Positions 52,579 to 61,262 of a stretch of DNA of 64,000 nt are shown here, piece after piece; position 1 is the first letter of the stretch; each line of letters opens with the position of its first letter. The notes beneath the pieces were generated by a model. The model saw only the letters and a list, made by a program, of their open reading frames with translations, was not told where the DNA came from and did not search any database. The stretch is from Streptomyces sp. WM4235 (GTDB lineage Bacteria > Actinomycetota > Actinomycetes > Streptomycetales > Streptomycetaceae), in contig NZ_LGDE01000447.1 of NCBI RefSeq assembly GCF_001279725.1, positions 62,001-126,000 of the forward strand, read 5' to 3'. A program made the position numbers and the translations under genes.

Positions 52579-54195
52579 ATGAAGCGCGACAGGAACGGCG
52601 ACAGGAACGGGTACGGGACGGGTACCAGGTCGGCGTTGATGGCGGGCACGGTTCTCGCCACGCTGGCGCTGACCGGCGTGGCCGTGCCGGCCCACGCGGC
52701 GACCGGGGAGCGGGCCGACGCGGCGCGACGCTGCACGCCGGGCATCCGGGTGCTGGAGTCGCTGCCGGGTCCGGGAGAGTCACCGTTCCCCTGGTCGGCC
52801 ACCACCGAGGTCAAGGGACTCGGCCCCCTCGGGATGTCCGTCGGCCGCTCGCAGAACCGGCCCGTCTACTGGCTCGGCACCTCCGTCCACCGGGTGCCAC
52901 TGCCCGCCGGGTACACGTCGGGCGCGGTGGAGGCAGTCAACCGGTTCGGCGTGATGGTCGGGTGGCTTCGCGGCACGGACAAGCCCCCGGTCGCCTTCCG
53001 GTACGCGTCCGGAGCGAAGGCGGTCGCCATCCTGCCCGGCGGAGAGCGGGCGAGCGACATCAACGACAAGGGACACGTCGTCGGCGAGCGGCACAGCGAC
53101 CCCTGGCACGTGGTGGGAGTGGAGTGGGTGGGCACCGCCGTCCGCCGCGAGCTGGCCCTGCCCCCGCAGATCACCGGGCTGGCCGAGATCACGGGCATCA
53201 ACGACGCCGGCCGGATCGTGGGACGGGGCACCGGGGTGATGGACGCGGAGTACTGGTACGAGACCGGACTCGTGTGGGCGGCCGACAAGGCCGCACCCGC
53301 GCAGGAGCTCCAGCCGTTCCACCCGGGCGACACCTACAGCACCTACCTGCCGCAGGACATCGACGAGAAGGGCCGGATCTCCGGCACCTACGAGTTCTCT
53401 CGCCTCATCACCTCCAACGGCGTGGTCTGGAAGCCGCCCTACACGGAGGTGATCACGGTCGCGAACCTCGGTGAGCGCACCCAGGGCACCTTCGAGGACG
53501 TCAGTCCGACCACCGGCGTCAGCGTCGGCACCGCCTCGGACTCGACGATGGTCGGCCCCTTCCCGCCGGAGACCGCTCCGCCGTACCAGGCCACCCTGTG
53601 GAAGGGGGCCGGCCCCACCCTGGCCCTGCCCCGTCTCGCCGCGACGGGCCACAGCGGAGCCTTCACCGTCTCCGACGACGACCGGGTCGGCGGGTACGCC
53701 GTCGACGCCAAGGACGTGATGCACCCCGTCGTCTGGACCTGCGCGTCGCACCAGGCCCACGCACCGGCGCCCACGCCGACACCGACACACGCAACACCGA
53801 CACCAGCACCGACACACGCAACACCGACACACGCGCCGGCGCCGAGCCCCGGGCCGGCGCGGAAGCGCCCGACCCGCCGCCCTCACGGCTCGAACCGGCC
53901 GGCCCCGAGGGCGATCGACCGGCTCACACGACGTACGCCGTGGTTCCACTGCGGAGCCACGGCGTACGCACGGTCAGCCGTGCCAGGAGCGCCACAGCGC
54001 GGCGTACGCGCCGCCGGCCGCGACCAGCTCGTCGTGCGAACCGAGCTCGCTGATCCGGCCCTCCTCGACCACCGCGATCACATCCGCGTCGTGCGCGGTG
54101 TGCAGCCGGTGGGCGATCGCGATGACCGTACGGCCGTCCAGCACCCGGGCCAGCGAACGCTCCAGATGCCGGGCGGCACGCGGGTCCAGCAGTGA
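52579..54195 (+). CDS. Secreted HAF-repeat protein with unusual 3' end
   Basis: The frame from ATG 52579 (GGGGGACGAG upstream) has a signal peptide (residues about 19-44, ...ALTGVAVPAHAA). Repeated units of the HAF type follow: VNRFGVMVGW, INDKGHVVGE, INDAGRIVGRG, IDEKGRISGTY. A Thr/Pro/Ala/His tail TPTPTHATPTPAPTHATPTHAPAP follows. No stop occurs before a perfect hairpin at 53932-53968, and the frame continues 222 bases antisense into the convergent ABC transporter gene. The last ~75 residues are therefore doubtful; a frameshift in the repeat tail or an annotation artefact is likely. Confidence 0.7.
   Translation: MKRDRNGDRNGYGTGTRSALMAGTVLATLALTGVAVPAHAATGERADAARRCTPGIRVLESLPGPGESPFPWSATTEVKGLGPLGMSVGRSQNRPVYWLGTSVHRVPLPAGYTSGAVEAVNRFGVMVGWLRGTDKPPVAFRYASGAKAVAILPGGERASDINDKGHVVGERHSDPWHVVGVEWVGTAVRRELALPPQITGLAEITGINDAGRIVGRGTGVMDAEYWYETGLVWAADKAAPAQELQPFHPGDTYSTYLPQDIDEKGRISGTYEFSRLITSNGVVWKPPYTEVITVANLGERTQGTFEDVSPTTGVSVGTASDSTMVGPFPPETAPPYQATLWKGAGPTLALPRLAATGHSGAFTVSDDDRVGGYAVDAKDVMHPVVWTCASHQAHAPAPTPTPTHATPTPAPTHATPTHAPAPSPGPARKRPTRRPHGSNRPAPRAIDRLTRRTPWFHCGATAYARSAVPGAPQRGVRAAGRDQLVVRTELADPALLDHRDHIRVVRGVQPVGDRDDRTAVQHPGQRTLQMPGGTRVQQ
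53932..53968. terminator. Strong hairpin between convergent genes
   Basis: A perfect 12-bp stem CGTACGCCGTGG / CCACGGCGTACG with a 13-nt loop lies six bases past the stop of the ABC transporter gene on the minus strand, and inside the open frame of the HAF-repeat gene on the plus strand. Confidence 0.85.
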
Positions 54196-55755
54196 GGTCG
54201 CCTCGTCCAGCACCAGGGTGTGCGGGTCCGCCAACACCAGCCGGGCCAGCGCGATCTGCTGCGCCTGCGCGGGCGTCAGCGCCGTCGCGCCGGAACCCAC
54301 CTCGGTGTCCAGTCCGGACTCCATGGCCCGGGCCCAGCCGTCCGCGTCCACCGCGCCCAGCGCCGCCCACAGTTCGGCGTCGTCCGCGCCCGTCCGTGCC
54401 AGTCGCAGGTTGTCCCGCAGCGAGCCCACGAACACGTGGTGTTCCTGGTTGACCAGCGCCACGTGCTCGCGCACCCGCTCGGCCGGCATCCGCGACAGCC
54501 GTGCCCCACCGAGGGTGACCTCCCCCGTCCGTGGCGCGTAGATGCCCGCGAGCAGCCGGCCCAGGGTGGACTTGCCGGCGCCCGAGGGGCCGACCAGCGC
54601 CATGCGGGTGCCCGGCGGCACGGCCATCGACACCCGGTGCAGGACGTCCACGCCCTCGCGGTAGCCGAAGTGGACCTCGTCCGCCCGGACGGCCCGGCCT
54701 TCCGGGGACACCGCCGAGTCACCGGCGTCGGGCTCGATCTCGCGCACGCCCACCAGCCGGGCGAGCGACACCTGCGCCACCTGCAACTCGTCGTACCAGC
54801 GCAGGATCAGGCCGATCGGATCGACCATCATCTGGGCCAGCAACGCGCCCGTCGTCAGCTGCCCGACCGACATCCAGCCCCGCAGGACGCAGTAGCCGCC
54901 GATCATCAGCACGGAGCCGAGGATCGTCACGTAGGTCACGTTGATGACGGGGAAGAGGACCGTCCGCAGGAACAGCGTGTACCGCTCCCACGCCGTCCAC
55001 TCCTTGATCCGGCGGTCCGACATCGTGATTCGACGCTTCCCGAGACGGTGCGCCTCGATGGTCCGGCCCGCGTCGACGGTCTCGGTGAGCGCCGCCGCGA
55101 CCGCCGCGTACCCGGCCGACTCCGACCGGTACGCCGAAGGTGCCCGGCGGAAGTACCAGCGGCAGCCGATCACCAGGATCGGCAGGGCCACCAACGCCGC
55201 CAACGCCAGCGGCGGAGCGGTCACGGCGAGCGCTCCGAAGAGCAGCCCCGCCCACACCACGCCGATGGCCAGCTGGGGCACGGCTTCGCGCATCGCGTTG
55301 CCGAGGCGGTCGATGTCGGTGGTGATCCGCGACAGCAGGTCACCGGTACCGGCCCGCTCCAGCACGCCCGGCGGCAGACCGACGGAGCGCACCAGGAAGT
55401 CCTCGCGCAGGTCGGCCAGCATCTCCTCGCCGAGCATCGCCCCGCGCAGCCGGACCTGCCGCACGAAGAGGGTCTGTACGACGAGCGCCCCCGCGAACAG
55501 CAGGGCCACGGTTCCCAGACGCAGCTCGCGGACCCCGGCCGCGAGATCGTCCACGACCCGACCCAGCAGGTACGGGCCGACCATGGACGCGATCACCGCG
55601 ACCGCGTTGACCGTCACCAGGACCACGAAGGCCCGTCGGTGGCGCCGGAACAGGCCGCGCACATAGTCCCGAACGGTCGCGGACGTGCCCACGGGCAGGG
55701 TCGCGGCCGTTTCGGGGGCTGCCGGATCGTAGTCCGGCGGCGCCACGCCGATCAT
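53974..55755 (-). CDS. ABC exporter half-transporter, degenerate signature (subunit B)
   Basis: A 593-aa TMD-NBD exporter. A six-helix membrane domain (VNAVAVIASMVGPYLLGRVVDDLAAG onward) is followed by an NBD with an intact Walker A GPSGAGKST, D-loop and Walker B LVLDEATSLLD, and H-loop AIAHRLHTAHDADVI. The signature is LTPAQ in place of LSGGQ. ATG 55755 overlaps the stop of subunit A (ATGA), so the two form a heterodimer. The substrate is unknown, as in multidrug exporters. Confidence 0.9.
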   Translation of the reverse strand: MIGVAPPDYDPAAPETAATLPVGTSATVRDYVRGLFRRHRRAFVVLVTVNAVAVIASMVGPYLLGRVVDDLAAGVRELRLGTVALLFAGALVVQTLFVRQVRLRGAMLGEEMLADLREDFLVRSVGLPPGVLERAGTGDLLSRITTDIDRLGNAMREAVPQLAIGVVWAGLLFGALAVTAPPLALAALVALPILVIGCRWYFRRAPSAYRSESAGYAAVAAALTETVDAGRTIEAHRLGKRRITMSDRRIKEWTAWERYTLFLRTVLFPVINVTYVTILGSVLMIGGYCVLRGWMSVGQLTTGALLAQMMVDPIGLILRWYDELQVAQVSLARLVGVREIEPDAGDSAVSPEGRAVRADEVHFGYREGVDVLHRVSMAVPPGTRMALVGPSGAGKSTLGRLLAGIYAPRTGEVTLGGARLSRMPAERVREHVALVNQEHHVFVGSLRDNLRLARTGADDAELWAALGAVDADGWARAMESGLDTEVGSGATALTPAQAQQIALARLVLADPHTLVLDEATSLLDPRAARHLERSLARVLDGRTVIAIAHRLHTAHDADVIAVVEEGRISELGSHDELVAAGGAYAALWRSWHG

Positions 55756-57578
55756 GCGGACTCCTCGATCTCTGTGAGTGATTCTGCGACGCGCGCCAGT
55801 TCCAGGCCCGCCGCCCGCTGTTCCCCTTCGGTCTCGCGGGTGACGACGGCCCGGTAGCGCGGTTCTCCGTGCAGCAGTTCGCGGTGCGTGCCGGCCGGCA
55901 GGGCCGTGCCCTCGTGCACGAGCACCACCCGGTCGGCGCGGTCCAGCAGCAGGGGAGAGGAGGCCAGGACCACCGTGGTGCGCCCCGCGCGCAGGGCCGC
56001 GATGCCGTCCGCGATCCGTGCCTCGGTGTGCGAGTCGACCGCCGAGGTCGGCTCGTCCAACACCAGCACCTCCGGGTCGGTGACCAGGGACCGGGCCAGG
56101 GCCAGCCGCTGACGCTGACCTCCGGACAGCGAACGGCCGCGCTCGGTGATCCGCGCGTCCATGGCGTCCTCGACCCCGTCGGGCGCCGACTGGAGCAGCG
56201 CGTCCAACACGTCGGCGCACTGGGCGGCAGCCAGCGCGGCCGAGGGCGTCACCGCACCGGACGCCGGTACGTCGAACAGCTCGCGCAGGGTCCCGGACAG
56301 CAGCACCGGATCCTTGTCCTGTACGAGGACCAGCGTGCGGGCGGTGTCCAGCGCGAGTTCGTCCAGCGCGACCCCGCCCAACAGCACCGGCGGCCCCTCG
56401 GCGGCGGCGTCCATCGGATGGCCGCCGAGCCGTTCCGCGAGCCGACCCGCGAGGTCCGGATCGCCGCACACGACGGCGGTGAACTGCCCGGCCGGGACCA
56501 ACAGCCCCGTCTCCGGGTCGTACAGCTCCCCGCCCGGGGCCGGGGCCTCGGGGGCGGTCCGCGCCTCGGGCTCGCCCGCGTCGGTCCGGGTCAGCTTCAG
56601 CACCCGGGCCGCCCGCTTGGCGGAGGGACGCGAGAACGAGTACGCCATGGCGATCTCCTCCACGCTCCGCAGGGGGTAGAGGAGCAGGGACACCGCGCTG
56701 AAGACCGCGACGAGTTCGCCGACGTCGAGCCGACCGTCCAGGACCAGCGAGGAGCCGTACCAGACCACGATGATCATCAGCAGGCCCGGCAGGAACACCT
56801 GGATCGACGAGATCACCGCCCACATCCGGGCACTGCGCACGGCGGCCTCCCGCACCTCCTGGGAGGCGGCGCGGTAGCGGCCGAGGAAGAGCTCCTCGCC
56901 GCCGATCCCGCGCAGGACCCGCAGGCCCGCCACGGTGTCGGAGGCCAGCTCGGTCGCCTTGCCCGCCTTCTCGCGCTGGATGTCGGCGCGCCGGGTGGCC
57001 CGGGGGAGCAGCGGAAGGGAGGAGAGCGCCAGCAGCGGCATGCCCACGGCCACGACCACGCCGAGGGACGGCGCGTACCAGACCAGGCCGACGCAGACGA
57101 GCACGATCGCCACGGCCGCCGCGAGGAAGCGCGAGACCGCCTCGACGAACCAACCGATCTTCTCCACGTCGCCGGTGGACACCGCGACGACCTCGCCGGC
57201 CGCCACCCGCCGGGTCAGGGCGGAGCCCAACTCCGCGGTCTTGCGCGCGAGGAGCTGCTGCACGCGGGCGGCAGCGGTGATCCAGTTGGTGACGGCCGTC
57301 CGGTGCAGCATGGCGTCGCCGAGCGAGATCGCGACGCCGAGCACCGCGATCAACGCCCCGACGAGCAGCAGTCGTCGGCCGTCGCGGTCCACGACCGCCT
57401 CGACGCCGAATCCCACCGCGAAGGGCAGCCCGGCGATGCCGATGTGGTGCAACAGCCCCCAGCACAGGCTTTTGGCCTGTCCGCCGAGTTGGTTGCGCCC
57501 CAGCCACACGAGGAAGCGAGGGCCGGAGCGAGCGTCGGGTACCCCTGGGTCCGGATACGGAAGATCGCTGATCTGCAT
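55752..57578 (-). CDS. ABC exporter half-transporter, degenerate Walker A (subunit A)
   Basis: A 608-aa TMD-NBD exporter. The membrane domain begins LVWLGRNQLGGQAKSLCWGLLHHIGIAGLPFAVGFG. In the NBD the expected Walker A GxxGxGK[ST] reads VVCGDPDLAGRL with no lysine. The signature LSGGQRQRLALAR and Walker B VLVLDEPTSAVD are canonical. ATG 57578 has GGGGCG upstream. It pairs with subunit B, encoded immediately downstream. Together the pair has one fully degenerate and one intact ATP site. Confidence 0.9.
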   Translation of the reverse strand: MQISDLPYPDPGVPDARSGPRFLVWLGRNQLGGQAKSLCWGLLHHIGIAGLPFAVGFGVEAVVDRDGRRLLLVGALIAVLGVAISLGDAMLHRTAVTNWITAAARVQQLLARKTAELGSALTRRVAAGEVVAVSTGDVEKIGWFVEAVSRFLAAAVAIVLVCVGLVWYAPSLGVVVAVGMPLLALSSLPLLPRATRRADIQREKAGKATELASDTVAGLRVLRGIGGEELFLGRYRAASQEVREAAVRSARMWAVISSIQVFLPGLLMIIVVWYGSSLVLDGRLDVGELVAVFSAVSLLLYPLRSVEEIAMAYSFSRPSAKRAARVLKLTRTDAGEPEARTAPEAPAPGGELYDPETGLLVPAGQFTAVVCGDPDLAGRLAERLGGHPMDAAAEGPPVLLGGVALDELALDTARTLVLVQDKDPVLLSGTLRELFDVPASGAVTPSAALAAAQCADVLDALLQSAPDGVEDAMDARITERGRSLSGGQRQRLALARSLVTDPEVLVLDEPTSAVDSHTEARIADGIAALRAGRTTVVLASSPLLLDRADRVVLVHEGTALPAGTHRELLHGEPRYRAVVTRETEGEQRAAGLELARVAESLTEIEESA

Positions 57579-57664
57579 GACGCCCCATGACTGGTCGAGT
57601 GGTTCAAACCACACAAGGTTCGTCTTCCGGACTGCCCCGGGGCAATCCATTTTCCGTCGCCGAC

Positions 57665-57684
57665 GGAGCGCGGCGCCGCGCTCC
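57665..57684 (-). terminator. Perfect palindrome after the D-lactate dehydrogenase-like gene
   Basis: GGAGCGCGGC/GCCGCGCTCC is a perfect 20-bp palindrome about 43 bases past the stop of the Dld-like gene on the minus strand, and probably ends its transcript. Confidence 0.6.
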
Positions 57685-57726
57685 GCGGACCCGGCGCGGG
57701 GAGTCAGGCCTGGTCGCGGGTGGGGA

Positions 57727-60663
57727 TCAGGGGCGCGTGGCGCGCTCCAGTTCGAGCAGGGCCGAGTGATAGGAGCGGCCGGTGGCCTGATCCATCCCCA
57801 CCTCGCACATCCGGTTCGCCGACAGGTGGGCGTCGAAGGCGCGCGCCGTCACCTCCGCCGCCTCGCGGGCCGTGGCCGACGCGGTCAGCTCCGGGTGCAG
57901 CATGCCCCGGTCGCCCGCGAAGGCGCAGCAGCCCGCGTCGTCCGGGACCACCACCTCCTCGGCGCACGCCTCGGCGACCGCCCTGAGCGCGCCCGTGTCA
58001 CCCAGATGCTCCATGGAGCAGGTCGGATGCAACACCGCCGAGCCGATGGTGCGCCGGATCTCCAGTCGCGGCAGCAGTTCCTCGGCCGCCCAGACGACGG
58101 AGTCGACGACACGCAGCTCCGCGTGCAGGGCCCGGTTGTCGTCCGTCAGGTAGGGGACCACCTCGTGCGCGATGCCCAGGGTGCAGGAGGAGGCGTCGAC
58201 CACCAGCGGCAGCCGTCCGCCCGCGGTCCAGCCCCAGGCGGACTCCACCATCCGGTTGGCCATCACCCGGCTGCCGGCGTCGTGGCCCTTGGAGTGCCAG
58301 ATCGTCGCGCAGCAGGTGCCGTACACGTCGCGGGGGATCCACACCGGCAGTCCGGCCCGCTCCGAGAGGGCCACCACGGCCTCCGGCAGGGAGGGTCCGG
58401 GCTCGCCCTCGGGGCCGCCGAAGATCCGGTTGACGCAGGCCGGGTAGTACACCGCGACGGCCCCCACCCGCCGGGTGTCGGGCAGCACGCGGGCCGCGGC
58501 GCCGGGGATCCGCGGCAGCCACTGCGGCACCAGATCGGGGCTCACGGCCTTGCGCGCGACGCCCGTCACGGCCCGCAGGAACCGGGCGCCGCCCCGCTGC
58601 GAGAGCGTGTCGGCGGCGGCCACGGCCAGCCGGGCGGCCGACTCGACCGTGCGGAAGTGCCGGGCGGCCAGCTCGGCGACCCGCTCCTCGCGCGGACCGT
58701 GCCGTCGGTGGCGGAAGTCCTTCATCAGGGCGCCGGTGTCGATGCCGACGGGGCAGGCGAGCTTGCAGGTGGAATCACCCGCGCAGGTGTCGACGGCGTC
58801 GTAGCCGTAGGCGTCGAGCAGCCCTTCGAGGACGGGGGAGCCGGGAGGCTGGCGCATCATCTCGCGGCGCAGCACGATCCGTTGCCGCGGCGTGGTCGTG
58901 ACGTCCTCGCTGGGACAGGTCGGTTCGCAGAAGCCGCACTCGATGCACGGGTCGGCGACCGCCTCCACCCGCGGAATGGTCTTCAGCCCGCGCAGGTGGG
59001 CCCGGGGGTCACGGTCGAGGAGGACGCGCGGGGCCAGCACCAGGTCGGGGTCGATGATCCGCTTGGTGCGCCACATCAGTTCGGTGGCCTCGGGGCCCCA
59101 CTCCAGCTCCAGGAAGGGGGCCATGTTGCGGCCGGTGGAGTGCTCGGCCTTCAGCGAGCCGTCGAAGCGCTCCACGGTGAGCCGGCAGAACGCGTCCATG
59201 AAGGCCGCGTACCGTGCCACGTCCGCCGGGAGGCCCGCGTCGAACGCGAGCAGGAAGTGCAGGTTGCCGTGCGCGGCGTGGCCGGCCACGGCGGCGTCGA
59301 AGCCGTGTTCGGCCTGGAGGGCGAGGAGGGCCTCGCAGGCCTCGGCGAGCCGGCCCGGCGGGACGGCGAAGTCCTCGGTGATCAGGGTGGTCCCGGGCGC
59401 GCGGGCTCCGCCGACGGCGGTGACGAAGGCCTTGCGGGCCTTCCAGTACCCGGAGATGGTGCCCGGGTCGCGGGTGAAGGCGTTCGTCACCGAGGCGACC
59501 GGGGCGACCAGCTCCAACCGTGCGAGCACTTCGGCCGCGCGCCGCTCGCAGTCGGCCCGGCCCGCCTCGTCCGGGGCGCGGAACTCCACCAGCAGCGCGG
59601 TGGTGTCCCTCGGGAGGTCGGCCCAGTCCGCGGGCACCCCCGCGACACTGACCGAGGCCCGCAGGGTGTTGCCGTCCATCACCTCGACGGCGATGGCCCC
59701 GGCCTCGTTGAAGAGCGGCACGGCGGCGGCCGCGGCGGGCAGGGACGGGAAGAACAGCAGGGCGCTCGTCAGCTCGCGGTCCAGGGGGAGCGTGTCGAAG
59801 ACGACCTCCGAGATGAAGCCGAGGGTGCCCTCGGACCCCACCATCAGGCCGCGCAGGATCTCGACGGGGGTGTTGCCGTCGAGGTAGGCGTCGAGCCGGT
59901 AGCCGGTGGTGTTCTTGATCTCGTGCTTGGCGCGGATCCGGGCGGCCAGTCCCGGGTTCGCCTCGATCTCCCGCTTGATGCCCATCAGCCCGCGGCACAG
60001 GCTCGGTTCGGCGCGCGCCAGTTCCTCGTCGGCGAGCGGGTCGGCGGTGTCCACGACGGTGCCGGTGGGCAGTACCAGGGTCAGGGACGACAGCGTGCGG
60101 TACGAGTTCCTCGTGGTTCCCGCCGTCATGCCGGACGCGTTGTTCGCCACGACCCCGCCCAGGGTGCACGCGATGGCGCTCGCCGGGTCGGGGCCCAGGA
60201 TCCGGCCGTGGCGGGCGAGTGCGGCATTGGCGCGCAGCACGGTGGTGCCGGGTCGGATCCGTGCCCGTAGACCGCCGTCGAGCACCTCGACGCCGGACCA
60301 GTGGCGGCGCACGTCGACCAGGATGTCCTCACCCTGGGCCTGACCGTTGAGCGAGGTCCCGGCGGCACGGAAGACCACCTCGCGCTGCTTGCCGTGAGCG
60401 TACGAGAGCACGGCGGAGACGTCGTCGATGTCCTCGGCGACCACCACGACCCGGGGCACGAACCGGTACGGCGACGCGTCCGAGGCGTACCGGACCAGGT
60501 CGGAGACCTTCCACAGCACCTTCTCGGCGCCGAGCAGCTCCGACAGGTCGGCGCGCAGCGCCTCCGGCGTGCCGCCCGCCCGCTCATCCGACACCCGATC
60601 GGGCGAAGGGGCGCCGACGTCGCGCGGCCGCAGGGCGCCGGGCCTCGGTTCCAGCAGCGGCAT
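57727..60663 (-). CDS. FAD- and Fe-S-dependent D-lactate dehydrogenase-like (GlcD/Dld-IV) protein
   Basis: A 978-aa fusion. An N-terminal FAD_binding_4 domain (FRAAGTSLNGQAQGEDILVDVRRH, LGPDPASAIACTLGGVVANNASGM) and FAD oxidase C domain (VAGHAAHGNLHFLLAFD) are followed by Fe-S motifs CIECGFCEPTCP and CKLACP. Two CCG-type motifs follow (YGTCCATIWHSKG, AGCCAFAGDRG), with ASSCTLGIAHEV between. The whole layout is that of GlcD-GlcF fusions that oxidise D-lactate or glycolate and pass electrons to quinone. ATG 60663 has GAGGGG upstream. The substrate is uncertain. Confidence 0.93.
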   Translation of the reverse strand: MPLLEPRPGALRPRDVGAPSPDRVSDERAGGTPEALRADLSELLGAEKVLWKVSDLVRYASDASPYRFVPRVVVVAEDIDDVSAVLSYAHGKQREVVFRAAGTSLNGQAQGEDILVDVRRHWSGVEVLDGGLRARIRPGTTVLRANAALARHGRILGPDPASAIACTLGGVVANNASGMTAGTTRNSYRTLSSLTLVLPTGTVVDTADPLADEELARAEPSLCRGLMGIKREIEANPGLAARIRAKHEIKNTTGYRLDAYLDGNTPVEILRGLMVGSEGTLGFISEVVFDTLPLDRELTSALLFFPSLPAAAAAVPLFNEAGAIAVEVMDGNTLRASVSVAGVPADWADLPRDTTALLVEFRAPDEAGRADCERRAAEVLARLELVAPVASVTNAFTRDPGTISGYWKARKAFVTAVGGARAPGTTLITEDFAVPPGRLAEACEALLALQAEHGFDAAVAGHAAHGNLHFLLAFDAGLPADVARYAAFMDAFCRLTVERFDGSLKAEHSTGRNMAPFLELEWGPEATELMWRTKRIIDPDLVLAPRVLLDRDPRAHLRGLKTIPRVEAVADPCIECGFCEPTCPSEDVTTTPRQRIVLRREMMRQPPGSPVLEGLLDAYGYDAVDTCAGDSTCKLACPVGIDTGALMKDFRHRRHGPREERVAELAARHFRTVESAARLAVAAADTLSQRGGARFLRAVTGVARKAVSPDLVPQWLPRIPGAAARVLPDTRRVGAVAVYYPACVNRIFGGPEGEPGPSLPEAVVALSERAGLPVWIPRDVYGTCCATIWHSKGHDAGSRVMANRMVESAWGWTAGGRLPLVVDASSCTLGIAHEVVPYLTDDNRALHAELRVVDSVVWAAEELLPRLEIRRTIGSAVLHPTCSMEHLGDTGALRAVAEACAEEVVVPDDAGCCAFAGDRGMLHPELTASATAREAAEVTARAFDAHLSANRMCEVGMDQATGRSYHSALLELERATRP

Positions 60664-60692
60664 GGCGGCGACCCCTCGACTCGGCGGCGATC

Positions 60693-61163
60693 TCAGCAGG
60701 TGGGCTCCGCCGGGGCGTCCGCCAGAGCGTTCAACAGGCCACCGAGCACCCTGCGCTGTTCGGCGGTCAATGGAGCCAGGATCTCCTCTGCCGCGTCGGT
60801 TCGCGCGTTGCGCAGCCGGCGCAGCGTGGCGCGGCCGGCGTCGGTCAGCTCGATCCGGATCACCCGACGGTTCGCCGGGTCCGGCGCGCGACGTACGCAC
60901 TCGGCCGCCTCCAGCCCGTCGACCAGCGTGGTGACGGCACGGGGAACCACCTCCAGGCGCGCCGCGAGATCCGCCATGCGGGGCGGTTCCGCGCCGTCGT
61001 AATGCGAGACCAGCCGCAGCAGCCTTGACTGGGCGGGAGTGATCCCGAGGGGTTCGAGATGGCGCTTTTGGATGCGGTGCAGTCGGCGGGTCAGGCGGAG
61101 CAGTTGCTCGGCGAGTACCCCGTCCGTGCTGTCCGTGCTGTCGGCTTCGGGAGCGGTGCTCAT
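60693..61163 (-). CDS. MarR-family regulator
   Basis: A 156-aa MarR protein. The winged helix is TPAQSRLLRLVSHYDGAEPPRMADLAARLEVVPRAVTTLVDGLEAAECVRRAPDPANRRVIRIELTDAGRATL, with the wing NRRVIRIEL. ATG 61163 has GAGGAC seven bases upstream. It is divergent from a complete ABC exporter gene and probably represses it; an inverted repeat in the gap is the likely operator. The ligand is unknown. Confidence 0.9.
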   Translation of the reverse strand: MSTAPEADSTDSTDGVLAEQLLRLTRRLHRIQKRHLEPLGITPAQSRLLRLVSHYDGAEPPRMADLAARLEVVPRAVTTLVDGLEAAECVRRAPDPANRRVIRIELTDAGRATLRRLRNARTDAAEEILAPLTAEQRRVLGGLLNALADAPAEPTC

Positions 61164-61185
61164 GCTGCGGTCCTCATAATGGCAA

Positions 61186-61227
61186 GAGTATAGGGACCAG
61201 ATTCATTGTGAGTATAGGTAACAATGA
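61186..61227. promoter_or_regulatory. Candidate MarR operator and promoters
   Basis: TCATTGT-N11-ACAATGA (61203-61227) is a perfect 7-bp inverted repeat in the 99-base gap between the divergent MarR and ABC genes. The nonamer GAGTATAGG occurs twice (61186-61194 and 61210-61218), the second inside the repeat; its TATAGG part could be a -10 for the exporter. The local AT content is high for this genome. Confidence 0.6.
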
Positions 61228-61262
61228 GCTATGCTCATGCGAGTCTCGTCAGAAGGAGGCCC

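Noticed and set aside
56935..60270. A 1111-codon plus-strand frame
   Set aside because: It is antisense to the ABC exporter and Dld-like genes, and its composition is that of a shadow frame.
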